DNA of 43,125 nt, taken from a bacterium (GTDB taxonomy: Bacteria; UBP15; UBA6099). The stretch spans positions 1 through 43,125 of the forward strand of contig JAKQPS010000009.1 of assembly GCA_029564595.1 (NCBI GenBank), read 5' to 3'. The position numbers and the translations under genes were made by a program. Each line of letters opens with the position of its first letter. Position 1 is the first letter of the stretch. This document shows positions 8,347 to 16,422 of this stretch, in pieces. The notes beneath the pieces were generated by a model that was not told where the DNA came from, ran no database searches, and worked only from the letters and a program-made list of their open reading frames with translations.

Positions 8347-8982
8347 ATGGGAAAATACAGACAGGCAAGCGCTGAACCGGAAAGCAAATTCATCGAAAAG
8401 GTGATAAACATCAACCGCGTGGCCAAGGTGGTCAAGGGCGGACGCCGGTTCAGCTTCAGCGCGCTCGTGGTCGTCGGAGACGGAGAGGGCAATGTCGGAC
8501 TCGGTTTCGGCAAAGCCAACGAAGTCGCGGAAGCGATACGAAAAGGCGTGGAAGACGGCAAGAAAAACATGTTCAAAGTGCCGATGAAGGGCACGACGAT
8601 ACCTTACCAGCTCACGGCGGAATGGGGCGCGGCGAAAGTCATGCTCAAACCCGCCTCTCCCGGCACTGGAATCATCGCCGGCGGAGCGGTGCGCGCTATC
8701 GTCGAGGCCTCCGGAATAAAAGACATCCTCACGAAGAACCTCGGCTCCAAGAACCATATCAACACCGCGCGGGCCACCATAGTGGGGCTGAAAAGCGTCA
8801 AGACCGAAGATCAGTTCAAACGGTTGCGTTCACAGGCGGATGACAAGGATTCCGCCAAGCAGCAGGACGAAGAACAAAAGGCTCCGGCGGCTCAAGCGCC
8901 GGCAAAAACGGAAGAGCGGCCCGCCGCGCCCGCCCCTGCGGCGGAAATCCCGGCTGAGACCGTTGAAAACAGGGAAGGCTGA
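8347..8982 (+). CDS. rpsE: 30S ribosomal protein S5 (uS5) with Ala/Pro/Glu tail
   Basis: 211 residues. The core covers residues 1-162: [53 protein letters not shown] and [13 protein letters not shown]. From about residue 163 a low-complexity tail of about 49 residues rich in Ala, Pro, Glu and Lys follows (for example [18 protein letters not shown]). Typical bacterial S5 is about 165-170 residues. The tail is uninterrupted and likely disordered. S5 acts in decoding fidelity and mRNA helicase activity at the entry channel. rplO starts 2 bases after the stop, so rpmD is absent here. Confidence 0.95.
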   Translation: MGKYRQASAEPESKFIEKVININRVAKVVKGGRRFSFSALVVVGDGEGNVGLGFGKANEVAEAIRKGVEDGKKNMFKVPMKGTTIPYQLTAEWGAAKVMLKPASPGTGIIAGGAVRAIVEASGIKDILTKNLGSKNHINTARATIVGLKSVKTEDQFKRLRSQADDKDSAKQQDEEQKAPAAQAPAKTEERPAAPAPAAEIPAETVENREG

Positions 8983-8984
8983 TT

Positions 8985-9425
8985 ATGAAACTGCACGAAT
9001 TGCCGAAACAGAAAACCGCCACGCCCAAGAAAAGAATAGGACGCGGGCATGGTTCCGGATATGTAAAAACCTCCGGCAAAGGTTCAAAAGGCCAGAAAGC
9101 AAGGGCCGGCGGAGGACTCCCGTTCTACTTTCAGGGCGGCGGCATCTCCATGTTCAGGCGCGTCCCCAAACTCGGCGGGTTCACACCCGTTGGCAGAGTG
9201 GAATACGCGCCGGTTAACGTGGAAGACCTCAATGAGTTCGAAGACGGAACCGAAGTGACGCTCGAGAAACTGGTCGAGGCCGGGATTATCAGAAAGACTG
9301 AAAAGACGATAAAGATACTGGGTCGCGGCGAACTGAAGAAAAAACTAAAAGTTCACGCACACGCGTGGTCGCAGACCGCGGAGAAAAAAATCGGGGAGTC
9401 CGGCTCGGAACTCATCAAAATCTGA
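8985..9425 (+). CDS. rplO: 50S ribosomal protein L15 (uL15)
   Basis: 146 residues. MKLHELPKQKTATPKKRIGR, the Gly-rich GRGHGSGYVKTSGKGSKGQK and GGLPFYFQGGGISMFRRVPK are the L15 signature; the C-terminal domain is complete. It lies directly between rpsE (2 bases) and secY (1 base), with no L30 gene. Confidence 0.97.
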   Translation: MKLHELPKQKTATPKKRIGRGHGSGYVKTSGKGSKGQKARAGGGLPFYFQGGGISMFRRVPKLGGFTPVGRVEYAPVNVEDLNEFEDGTEVTLEKLVEAGIIRKTEKTIKILGRGELKKKLKVHAHAWSQTAEKKIGESGSELIKI

Positions 9426-9426
9426 T

Positions 9427-10686
9427 ATGTTTACAATACTCGCCAACGCATTCAAAGTTCCGGACATACGACGCAAGATGCTGTTCGTGCTTTACGCTAT
9501 GGCGTTGTATGCCGCCGGAGCGCACATACCGGTTCCCGGAATAAACAACGACGCTTTGGAAAATCTGATAGGGCAGGGCACGCTGTTCGGGATGATGGAC
9601 CTGTTCGTCGGCGGCTCGCTCAGAAGGTTCTCGCTGTTCGCCCTCGGAGTGAACCCGTACATCAACGCGTCCATCATTATGCAGCTTCTAGCGGTCGTGC
9701 TTCCGAAGATAAAAGAGCTTCAGAAGGAAGGCGAAACCGGACGCAAAGTAATCCAGCAGTGGACCAGATACCTGACTGTGGGACTGGCTTTCTTCCAAGC
9801 AATAGGAATGTACACCATGCTCCACGGCAGCGGCGGGATCCTACAGCACGACACGTGGCCTTTCAGAGTTCTGGTCATCTGTTCGCTGGTGGGCGGCACG
9901 CTCTTCCTGATGTGGCTGGGCGAGGAAATCACCAAGAAGGGCGTAGGCAACGGAGTGTCGCTGATAATCTTCTTCGGGATAATAGGCTCGCTCCCCACTC
10001 AGGCTTACCAGACCTTCAAACTGGCCACTTGGAACGACAATAAGGCCGGATTGGTGGCCCTGTTCCTTATCTCGGTTGCAACCATCGCATTTATCATCTT
10101 CGTGCACCTCGGGCAAAGAAAGATTCCGGTGCAGTATCCCAAGAGGATAGTCGGACGAAAATACTACAGCGGTCAAACCACGTACCTGCCGCTAAAGGTG
10201 AACACCGCCGGCGTCATACCGATCATCTTCGCAATATCAATGCTCATGTTTCCCGCGACGATAGCCACATACGTGCCTTACGACGCGGTGAAGAAGGCGT
10301 TTGCCAATTTTACAAATGATCAGTCCATACTGTACAATGTCATGTATTTTGTTCTCGTATTCCTGTTCACGTTCTTCTACACGGCCGTTGTGTTCGATCC
10401 GAAGGAAGTGGCCGAACAGATGAAAAAACGCGGCGGGTTTATACTCGGATACAGACCGGGAGATCCGACGAGAAGATATCTCGAGCGAATCATGGTGCGC
10501 ATAACATTCATGGGCGCGATGTTCCTCGGATTAATTGCGGTTCTCCCGTCGTTAGTCGTGTATATAACAAAGCTTTCCAGCTTTGGGCTGGGAGGCACGT
10601 CGATACTGATTGTGGTAGGCGTGGCGCTGGACACGGTAAATCAGATAGAAGCGCAGCTGCTGATGAGACACTACGAAGGATTCTAA
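9427..10686 (+). CDS. secY: Protein translocase subunit SecY
   Basis: 419 residues with ten hydrophobic segments, the pore subunit of the SecYEG channel in the cytoplasmic membrane. Visible hallmarks are GAHIPVPGIN in the plug-side region, ALGVNPYINASIIMQLL in TM2, WLGEEITKKGVGNGVSLIIF, the cytoplasmic loop AEQMKKRGGFILGYRPGDPT, and the C-terminal ALDTVNQIEAQLLMRHYEGF. It starts 1 base after rplO, in the standard spc position, and is followed by adk. Confidence 0.97.
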   Translation: MFTILANAFKVPDIRRKMLFVLYAMALYAAGAHIPVPGINNDALENLIGQGTLFGMMDLFVGGSLRRFSLFALGVNPYINASIIMQLLAVVLPKIKELQKEGETGRKVIQQWTRYLTVGLAFFQAIGMYTMLHGSGGILQHDTWPFRVLVICSLVGGTLFLMWLGEEITKKGVGNGVSLIIFFGIIGSLPTQAYQTFKLATWNDNKAGLVALFLISVATIAFIIFVHLGQRKIPVQYPKRIVGRKYYSGQTTYLPLKVNTAGVIPIIFAISMLMFPATIATYVPYDAVKKAFANFTNDQSILYNVMYFVLVFLFTFFYTAVVFDPKEVAEQMKKRGGFILGYRPGDPTRRYLERIMVRITFMGAMFLGLIAVLPSLVVYITKLSSFGLGGTSILIVVGVALDTVNQIEAQLLMRHYEGF

Positions 10687-10740
10687 GGGTGAGGCTACGG
10701 AGCGGCGCGCCGAAGCGGGCCGCGGGGAGAAGGTGCTGAA

Positions 10741-11388
10741 ATGGCGTTGAATCTGGTAATCTTCGGGCCTCCGGGCGCGGGAAAAGGCACTCAGAGCGAG
10801 GCGCTCAGGGACAAATACAACCTTGAACATCTCTCGACTGGCGACATGCTTCGGGAAGCCGTGAAAAACGGCACCGAAACAGGGCTTCTCGCAAAACAGT
10901 ATATGGAAGGCGGAAAGCTCGTTCCGGACGAAGTCGTCATCAAGATAATCAGCGACAAGGTCGCCACCATAGCGGCGGACAGAGGGACTCTGTTCGACGG
11001 GTTCCCCAGAACGCTGGATCAGGCGGCCGCGCTTGACAAAGCCCTTGAAGGCAACGGCAGAAAGATTGACGCAGTGGTATTCCTGAACGTGCCGGACGAG
11101 GAAGTCGTCACAAGGCTTTGCGGGCGCAGAATGTGCCCGGCCTGCAACGCGATATACCATGTGACCGGCAAGCCCCCGAAAAAGGAAGGCGTATGCGACA
11201 ACGAAGGCGCGGCGCTCATCCAGAGGGCGGACGACAATGAGACAGTCATCAGGCAGAGGCTCGACACTTATCACAGCCAGACACAGCCTGTCATCGATTA
11301 CTATGGGAAGAAGAACCTTCTCAAGGAGGTAGGACTCACCGGCTCACCTCAAGAGACGAGCCGCAAGATATTCGAATATCTCGACTAG
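10741..11388 (+). CDS. adk: Adenylate kinase, zinc-LID type
   Basis: 215 residues. The P-loop GPPGAGKGT is at residues 9-17, followed by STGDMLREA and DGFPRTLDQA. The enzyme interconverts ATP+AMP and 2 ADP. The long LID carries Cys132, Cys135 and Cys152 in the zinc-type arrangement; the fourth position (155), usually Asp or Cys, is Glu here. Whether it still binds zinc cannot be told from sequence. The secY-adk-map order is common in bacteria. Confidence 0.96.
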   Translation: MALNLVIFGPPGAGKGTQSEALRDKYNLEHLSTGDMLREAVKNGTETGLLAKQYMEGGKLVPDEVVIKIISDKVATIAADRGTLFDGFPRTLDQAAALDKALEGNGRKIDAVVFLNVPDEEVVTRLCGRRMCPACNAIYHVTGKPPKKEGVCDNEGAALIQRADDNETVIRQRLDTYHSQTQPVIDYYGKKNLLKEVGLTGSPQETSRKIFEYLD

Positions 11389-11398
11389 GACGCGAAAG

Positions 11399-12160
11399 GT
11401 GACCGACGGATACCGGACAAAAACCTCTGAAGAGATCGAGCTGATGCGCCGCTCGGGAAGGTTGCTGGCGGCGACGCACGAGCTTATCGCAGGGATGATG
11501 AAACCGGGAGTTTCGTCGGCGGAACTGGACAGGGCGGCTGAAGAGTTCATCCGGGACGGCGGCGGAAAACCGGCGTTCAAGGGCTACAGAGGATATCCGG
11601 CCACGCTCTGTGTGTCGTTCAACGAACAGGTGGTTCACGGAATACCGGGGCCGAGAAGATTCGTCGAGGGAGACCTTGTGGGAGTAGACTGCGGGGCGAT
11701 CCTCGAAGGCTACTACTCGGACATGGCGGTAACCCACTACGTGGGAGGCGAACCGCCGGCCCAAGTGGACGACCTGATGAAAACGACTCTTAGATCGTTG
11801 CACAAAGGGATCGAAAAGTGGCGGCCCGGCAACAGAGTGGGCGACGTCTCGGCGGCGATTCAAAAGGAAGTCGAGTCCCGGGGATTCTCGGTGGTGAGGG
11901 CGTTGGTAGGGCACGGAATCGGCACAGTCATGCACGAGCGAGGCCTGCAGATTCCAAACTACGGAAACGCGGGAACGGGAATAAAAATAGTCGAGGGAAT
12001 GACGGCCGCAATAGAGCCGATGGTCAACATGGGCGGGTACGACGTCCGGGAGTTGAAAGACGGATGGACATACGTGACCGCAGACGCGAGCCTATCGTGC
12101 CACTTCGAACACACGGTGGTCGCTACGGCGGACGGGCCGAGGATTCTGACGCTGCCGTAA
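11399..12160 (+). CDS. map: Methionine aminopeptidase type I
   Basis: 253 residues from a GTG at 11399. It removes the initiator methionine from nascent proteins. The five metal ligands are recognisable: two Asp in VDCGAILEGYYSDMAVTHY, the His of GHGIGTVMHE, and Glu in AIEPMV and in CHFEHTVV. There is no N-terminal zinc-finger or SH3 extension. It starts 10 bases after adk. Confidence 0.96.
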   Translation: MTDGYRTKTSEEIELMRRSGRLLAATHELIAGMMKPGVSSAELDRAAEEFIRDGGGKPAFKGYRGYPATLCVSFNEQVVHGIPGPRRFVEGDLVGVDCGAILEGYYSDMAVTHYVGGEPPAQVDDLMKTTLRSLHKGIEKWRPGNRVGDVSAAIQKEVESRGFSVVRALVGHGIGTVMHERGLQIPNYGNAGTGIKIVEGMTAAIEPMVNMGGYDVRELKDGWTYVTADASLSCHFEHTVVATADGPRILTLP

Positions 12161-12180
12161 ACTGTAATTAAAGGATAGAC

Positions 12181-12450
12181 ATGAGCAAGGACGACGTAAT
12201 AGAAGTTGACGGAAAAATAGTTGAATCGCTGCCGAACGCCATGTTCCGCGTAGAGCTTGAAAACGGACACAAGGTGCTCGCCCACATATCGGGCAAGATA
12301 CGCATGCGGTTCATAAGGATAGTGCCCGGAGACAAGGTCAAACTTGAATTAAGCCAGTATGATCTCAACCGGGGAAGAATAACATGGAGATATCCGACTG
12401 CGGGAAGAGGCGGCGGCAGAAGCGGGCCGGCGCCTGAAGTCAATCCCTGA
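12181..12450 (+). CDS. infA: Translation initiation factor IF-1
   Basis: 89 residues. [20 protein letters not shown] and [20 protein letters not shown] are the single S1/OB-fold domain of IF-1, which blocks the A site during initiation. The protein carries about 17 extra Gly/Arg/Pro residues at the C-terminus compared with the usual ~72. An AAAGGA motif precedes the ATG. Location between map and rpmJ is canonical. Confidence 0.96.
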   Translation: MSKDDVIEVDGKIVESLPNAMFRVELENGHKVLAHISGKIRMRFIRIVPGDKVKLELSQYDLNRGRITWRYPTAGRGGGRSGPAPEVNP

Positions 12451-12479
12451 ATCGGACATCGAGGGACGGAGAAGTCGAT

Positions 12480-12593
12480 ATGAAAGTGCGAGCGTCGATA
12501 AAAAAGATTTGCAAGAACTGCAAGATCATCAAGAGGCACGGAGTGCTAAGGGTGATCTGCGACAATCCGAAACACAAACAGCGGCAGGGCTGA
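12480..12593 (+). CDS. rpmJ: 50S ribosomal protein L36 (bL36), zinc form
   Basis: 37 residues, [20 protein letters not shown] followed by [17 protein letters not shown]. CxxC, a later Cys and a His form the zinc ribbon of the C+ form. The start is preceded by GGAG. Position between infA and rpsM is the standard one. Confidence 0.96.
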   Translation: MKVRASIKKICKNCKIIKRHGVLRVICDNPKHKQRQG

Positions 12594-12621
12594 ACACTGA
12601 ACCTGACTGCGGGAGGGCGAT

Positions 12622-13008
12622 ATGGCGCGCATTGCGGGAGTTGATATCCCGGGAAACAAAAAAGTCAGAGTCTCGCTTACATATATCCATGGAATAGGCG
12701 ACACGACTGCGATGAAGATCCTTGAGGACGCAAGGATAGATCCCGACATCAAGGTCAAGGACCTGTCCGAGGACATGATCTCGAGGTTGAGGCGGGAAAT
12801 AGAGACGAAGTATAAAGTCGAGGGCGAAGTTAGGCGCGAGTTGCAGAACAACGTCAAGAGGCTCATCGAGATCGGCTCTTACCGCGGGCTTAGGCACAGG
12901 ACCAACCTGCCAGTTCGCGGACAGCGGACCAGAACCAACGCGAGAACGAAAAAGGGCCGCAAACGGCCGGTGGGACTCAAAAAAGGCAAGCCGGGCAAAA
13001 AAGGCTGA
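12622..13008 (+). CDS. rpsM: 30S ribosomal protein S13 (uS13)
   Basis: 128 residues. [26 protein letters not shown], and [20 protein letters not shown] are diagnostic; the basic C-terminal tail reaches P-site tRNA. A GGGAGGG motif precedes the ATG. Standard first gene of the alpha block, followed by rpsK. Confidence 0.97.
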   Translation: MARIAGVDIPGNKKVRVSLTYIHGIGDTTAMKILEDARIDPDIKVKDLSEDMISRLRREIETKYKVEGEVRRELQNNVKRLIEIGSYRGLRHRTNLPVRGQRTRTNARTKKGRKRPVGLKKGKPGKKG

Positions 13009-13034
13009 CAGCTTATTAAGGGAAGGATTCTCGA

Positions 13035-13421
13035 ATGGCTAAGAAAGGCAAAACAAAGACCAGAAAAAAGATTACGGTGACAGAGGGAGTCGTGCATATC
13101 AAATCGACTTTCAACAACACCATAATCACCGTTACGGACATGCGCGGAAATGCGTTGTCGACTTCGAGCGCGGGCGCGGTGGGCTTCAAAGGCTCTAGAA
13201 AAGGCACTCCGTACGCCGCCCAGCTTGCCGCTGAAAACGTCGGCAAGGAAGTCGGCGCTATGGGGATGAGGACGGTGGACATCATGGTGAAGGGGCCGGG
13301 CGGCGGAAGGGAATCGGCTATCCGCTCGTTCCAAGCCCAAGGCTTCAACATCAGGCTCATCAGAGACGTCACCCCCATCCCGCACAACGGATGCAGACCG
13401 AAAAAACGCAGAACGGTTTGA
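13035..13421 (+). CDS. rpsK: 30S ribosomal protein S11 (uS11)
   Basis: 128 residues. [37 protein letters not shown], and the C-terminal [17 protein letters not shown] are the S11 signature. S11 forms the platform of the 30S subunit near the E site. AAGGGAAGGA lies just upstream of the ATG. Confidence 0.97.
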   Translation: MAKKGKTKTRKKITVTEGVVHIKSTFNNTIITVTDMRGNALSTSSAGAVGFKGSRKGTPYAAQLAAENVGKEVGAMGMRTVDIMVKGPGGGRESAIRSFQAQGFNIRLIRDVTPIPHNGCRPKKRRTV

Positions 13422-13452
13422 CATATCCTGAAAGGGAGAAAGAGGATTCAAG

Positions 13453-14094
13453 ATGGCGAAGGATAAAGAAGCTCAATGCAAACAGTGCCGCTCGGCCGGG
13501 ATGAAGCTCTATCTCAAAGGCGAGCGCTGCCAAATAGAAGACAAGTGCGGATTCAAAAGAAGATCGTATCCGCCCGGGCATCTGGGGCGTTTCTCCCGAA
13601 GAGAGCGCAACATGTCGGAATATGGCAAGCAGTTGAAGGAAAAGCAGCGCGCCCGCAGAATGTACGGCGTGTCCGAAGTGCAGTTCCGGAGATACTTCGA
13701 AATGGCAGCAGCCCAGAGAGGCATCACCGGCGAGGCCCTGTTCCAAGCTCTCGAACGCAGATTGGACAACGTGGTGTACAGACTCGGCTTCGCAAGCTCG
13801 AGAGGCTTCGCGCGGCAGCTCGTCCGCCACAGGCATATTAAGGTCAACGGGAAGCTGGTCGATATCCCGTCTTACCTCGTTCGCGCAAACGACGTGGTGG
13901 AAGTGAAGGAACAGTCGAAGAAGATACAGGGAATAAGGGACTCGGCGGACGCCGCGGCGCAACGCGCGCGCATACCGAGCTGGCTGCAGACAAGCCCGAT
14001 CGAGCTTAAAGGAACGGTGTTGGAGTTGCCGGCGGGCGACAAACTTGAAATCCCGTTCGAGGAACACCTCATCGTAGAGTTTTATTCTCGATAA
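13453..14094 (+). CDS. rpsD: 30S ribosomal protein S4 (uS4), zinc form
   Basis: 213 residues. The N-terminus contains Cys8, Cys11, Cys25 and Cys31 (CKQC, GERCQIEDKC), the zinc-binding form. YPPGHLGRFSRRERNMSEYG and the S4 RNA-binding domain near residues 100-160 (LERRLDNVVYRLGFASSRG, VRHRHIKVNGKLVDIPSY) are clear. S4 nucleates 16S rRNA assembly. It precedes rpoA as usual. Confidence 0.97.
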   Translation: MAKDKEAQCKQCRSAGMKLYLKGERCQIEDKCGFKRRSYPPGHLGRFSRRERNMSEYGKQLKEKQRARRMYGVSEVQFRRYFEMAAAQRGITGEALFQALERRLDNVVYRLGFASSRGFARQLVRHRHIKVNGKLVDIPSYLVRANDVVEVKEQSKKIQGIRDSADAAAQRARIPSWLQTSPIELKGTVLELPAGDKLEIPFEEHLIVEFYSR

Positions 14095-14108
14095 TTCAGG
14101 GAGGCTTA

Positions 14109-15080
14109 ATGAAAGCTTTCGAGAGACCGAACATCAGAATCGTAGAGGAGAAGCCGCTTGACGGCGGCAACGCGCTTTACGGAAAATACAACATCCAGCC
14201 ATTAATAAGGGGCTTCGGAGCCACGCTGGGCAACTCGCTGCGGAGGATTCTTATCTCCTCCATCACAGGCTCCGGCATCGTCTATATTAAAATAGACGGC
14301 GTCCTGCACGAGTTCTCATCCATCGACGGCGTGGTCGAAGACGTCACCGACATCCTCATCAATTTCAAGGGGCTTCGCGTCGGCGTCGAGTCCGAAGAGC
14401 TAGTCGAGCTCGTCATCGAGAAAAAAGGCCCTTGCGAAATCAAGGCCGGCGACATCCAGACCGATGACAGGGTGACAATCGTCGACAAAGACTATCACCT
14501 TTGCACGGTGACCACCAACAAGACTATCAAGATGAAAATCGGAGTCATGCGCGGGAGAGGGTACGTCCCGACCGAGTGGCATCTGGAAAACCCTGAAATA
14601 CCCAAGGAACGCGGAGTGCTGCACATCGACACCGTCTTCTCCCCCGTGATCAAGACGAAGTTCTTCGTCGAGCCGGCCCGCGTCGGCCAGCGCACGGACC
14701 ACGACAAGCTCGTCATTGAGATAGACACCGACGGCACGGTGTCCCCGGCGGAAGCTCTAAGCGAAGCCGCCCGCATTCTCATCAAACAGTTCAGCTTCAT
14801 CGTGGACTTCAAAGAGCGCATTCTGCTTGAAGAAGAGAAAAAAGAGCAGGAGATAATCCGCAAGAGCCAAGACCTCAAGAGAACCATCGACGAGATGGAC
14901 CTCTCGGTGCGCTCTTACAACTGCCTGAAAAACGCCAACATCCTGACCGTCGAGGAACTCATCACATGGTCGGAGACAAGGCTGCGCGGACTAAGGAATT
15001 TCGGCGAGAAGTCGCTTAAGGAAATAAAAGCGAAACTGATACAAATGGGCCTCGATCTTGCGCCCGACGAGTTGATTTGA
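14109..15080 (+). CDS. rpoA: RNA polymerase alpha subunit
   Basis: 323 residues. The N-terminal assembly domain shows GFGATLGNSLRRILISSITG near residues 36-55 and HEFSSIDGVVEDVTDILIN near 68-86. A linker follows, and then the C-terminal domain with LDLSVRSYNCLKNANI, TVEELI and LRGLRNFGEKSLKEIKAKL, the DNA UP-element and activator contact domain. A GGGAGG site lies 7 bases ahead of the ATG. Followed by rplQ. Confidence 0.97.
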   Translation: MKAFERPNIRIVEEKPLDGGNALYGKYNIQPLIRGFGATLGNSLRRILISSITGSGIVYIKIDGVLHEFSSIDGVVEDVTDILINFKGLRVGVESEELVELVIEKKGPCEIKAGDIQTDDRVTIVDKDYHLCTVTTNKTIKMKIGVMRGRGYVPTEWHLENPEIPKERGVLHIDTVFSPVIKTKFFVEPARVGQRTDHDKLVIEIDTDGTVSPAEALSEAARILIKQFSFIVDFKERILLEEEKKEQEIIRKSQDLKRTIDEMDLSVRSYNCLKNANILTVEELITWSETRLRGLRNFGEKSLKEIKAKLIQMGLDLAPDELI

Positions 15081-15129
15081 AACGGCGCCGAAACCGCGCT
15101 GAAAAGGAATCACAACGGAGCTTAATGAC

Positions 15130-15498
15130 ATGAAACACGGAAGAAATATTGCGAAACTCGGACGCACCACCGACCATCGGATGGCCATGCTGAAGAATCA
15201 GGTGACCACGCTGTTCCTGCACGGAAAGCTCATCACCACCGAGCCGAAGGCGCGCGCCACCATGCGCATCGCCGAGAAGACGCTCACCACCGCCAAACAG
15301 AACGATCTGGCCGCGAAGAAAAGCGTTAGAAGGACGATAAACGACAAGATCGCCTTCAAAAAAATCTTCGAGGAATACGCGCCCAAGTACGCGGACAGAA
15401 AAGGCGGTTGTTTCAGCATAGTGAAGTTGCCCCCGCGCAGGGGAGACGGCGCTCCGATGGCTGTCATCACCTTCATGGATGTCGAACAGGCCGATTGA
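15130..15498 (+). CDS. rplQ: 50S ribosomal protein L17 (bL17)
   Basis: 122 residues. MKHGRNIAKLGRTTDHRMAM, LKNQVTTLFLHGKLITTEPK and the C-terminal RRGDGAPMAVITFMDVEQ are typical. L17 lies at the tunnel exit. Last ribosomal protein of the cluster; an 87-base spacer with a weak hairpin separates it from truA. Confidence 0.97.
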   Translation: MKHGRNIAKLGRTTDHRMAMLKNQVTTLFLHGKLITTEPKARATMRIAEKTLTTAKQNDLAAKKSVRRTINDKIAFKKIFEEYAPKYADRKGGCFSIVKLPPRRGDGAPMAVITFMDVEQAD

Positions 15499-15530
15499 CG
15501 CCTTTCCTCGCGGTCGCAAATAAATCAGTT

Positions 15531-15562
15531 CATATATTCCGCTAAAAGTCGGATATTGTTTT
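15531..15562 (+). terminator. Weak possible terminator after rplQ
   Basis: An imperfect inverted repeat (ATATTCCG and CGGATAT around CTAAAAGT) is followed by TGTTTT in the rplQ-truA spacer. The stem is short and bulged, so at most partial termination is expected and truA may be read through. Confidence 0.25.
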
Positions 15563-15585
15563 GAAATCGGCAAGCCGGATAGCTC

Positions 15586-16338
15586 ATGCCGTCTGACGAA
15601 AAGAAAATCATGATGGTTGTCGCTTACGACGGCTCAGGATTTCATGGTTTCCAGAGGCAGCCGGAAGGTTTGCGGACGGTTCAGGCGGAACTTGAAAAAG
15701 CGGTTCTGGGGCTGACTGGAGTTCCATCAGAAGTATTCGGAGCCAGCAGGACGGACGCGGGAGTGCATGCGACGGGCCAGACGACGCACTTCGCGACATC
15801 GTCGCATATCCCGGCGGACAGGATGGGCCGGGCGCTCAGGAGATTTCTCCCGGACGACATCTCGATAATGAACTCTGAGAGCGCACCCCCGGAATTTCAT
15901 GCAAGGCATTCGGCGAGAGGAAAGGTGTACGTTTACACAATAGACAGGTCGCCGGAACCGATACCGATGTCGGCGAAGTTCGCGGCCCACATCGGGGCTC
16001 CGCTCGACGAAAAAAAAATGGAGCGCGCCGCAGAGCTTCTGGTCGGGACGAACGACTATTCGGCGTTCAGAAACGAAGGCTCGTCGCCAGCCGACCCTGT
16101 GAAAACCATACGCGCGATAAAAATATCGCGATATGGGCCTTTCATGTCGATCACGGTGACCGGCACGGCGTTCCTTTACAAAATGGCCAGAAACCTCGCG
16201 GGAACTATCGTCGAGGCGGGCAGGGGAAGGATAGACCCGGAAGACATGCCGGGCATAATAGAATCGAAAGACAGGCGGCTGGCCGGGCCGACCATGCCCG
16301 CGCGGGGCCTGTGCCTCGTCAAAGTATTCTATGAATAA
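15586..16338 (+). CDS. truA: tRNA pseudouridine synthase A
   Basis: 250 residues. It converts uridines 38-40 of tRNA anticodon arms to pseudouridine. The catalytic Asp57 lies in GASRTDAGVHATGQ. VVAYDGSGFHGFQRQPEG at residues 11-28 and the C-terminal FLYKMARNLAGTIVEAGRGR are conserved. Position after rplQ is common in bacteria. No strong ribosome site precedes the ATG. Confidence 0.96.
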   Translation: MPSDEKKIMMVVAYDGSGFHGFQRQPEGLRTVQAELEKAVLGLTGVPSEVFGASRTDAGVHATGQTTHFATSSHIPADRMGRALRRFLPDDISIMNSESAPPEFHARHSARGKVYVYTIDRSPEPIPMSAKFAAHIGAPLDEKKMERAAELLVGTNDYSAFRNEGSSPADPVKTIRAIKISRYGPFMSITVTGTAFLYKMARNLAGTIVEAGRGRIDPEDMPGIIESKDRRLAGPTMPARGLCLVKVFYE

Positions 16339-16360
16339 TTCTTTTTTATTTAAGTTGTTG

Positions 16361-16389
16361 TTGTCAGTCAATATATGGAATGGTATAAT
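16361..16389 (+). promoter_or_regulatory. Sigma-70-type promoter for the TPR gene
   Basis: TTGTCA (16361-16366), a 17-base spacer and a perfect TATAAT (16384-16389). The expected start of transcription is near 16396, 27 bases before the ATG at 16423. It begins 23 bases after the truA stop, so the TPR gene has its own promoter. Confidence 0.7.
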
Positions 16390-16422
16390 CCACATGAATA
16401 TCAGAAGGGGGAGCGTTCACAT

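Noticed and set aside
8840-9217. Alternate frame across the rpsE-rplO junction as a possible L30 gene
   Set aside because: The translated sequence shows no L30 features and overlaps both verified genes.
16375-16422. Earlier ATG giving the TPR protein 16 extra residues
   Set aside because: It lies inside the consensus promoter (16361-16389), lacks a ribosome site and would bury the signal peptide. The ATG at 16423 has a good Shine-Dalgarno.
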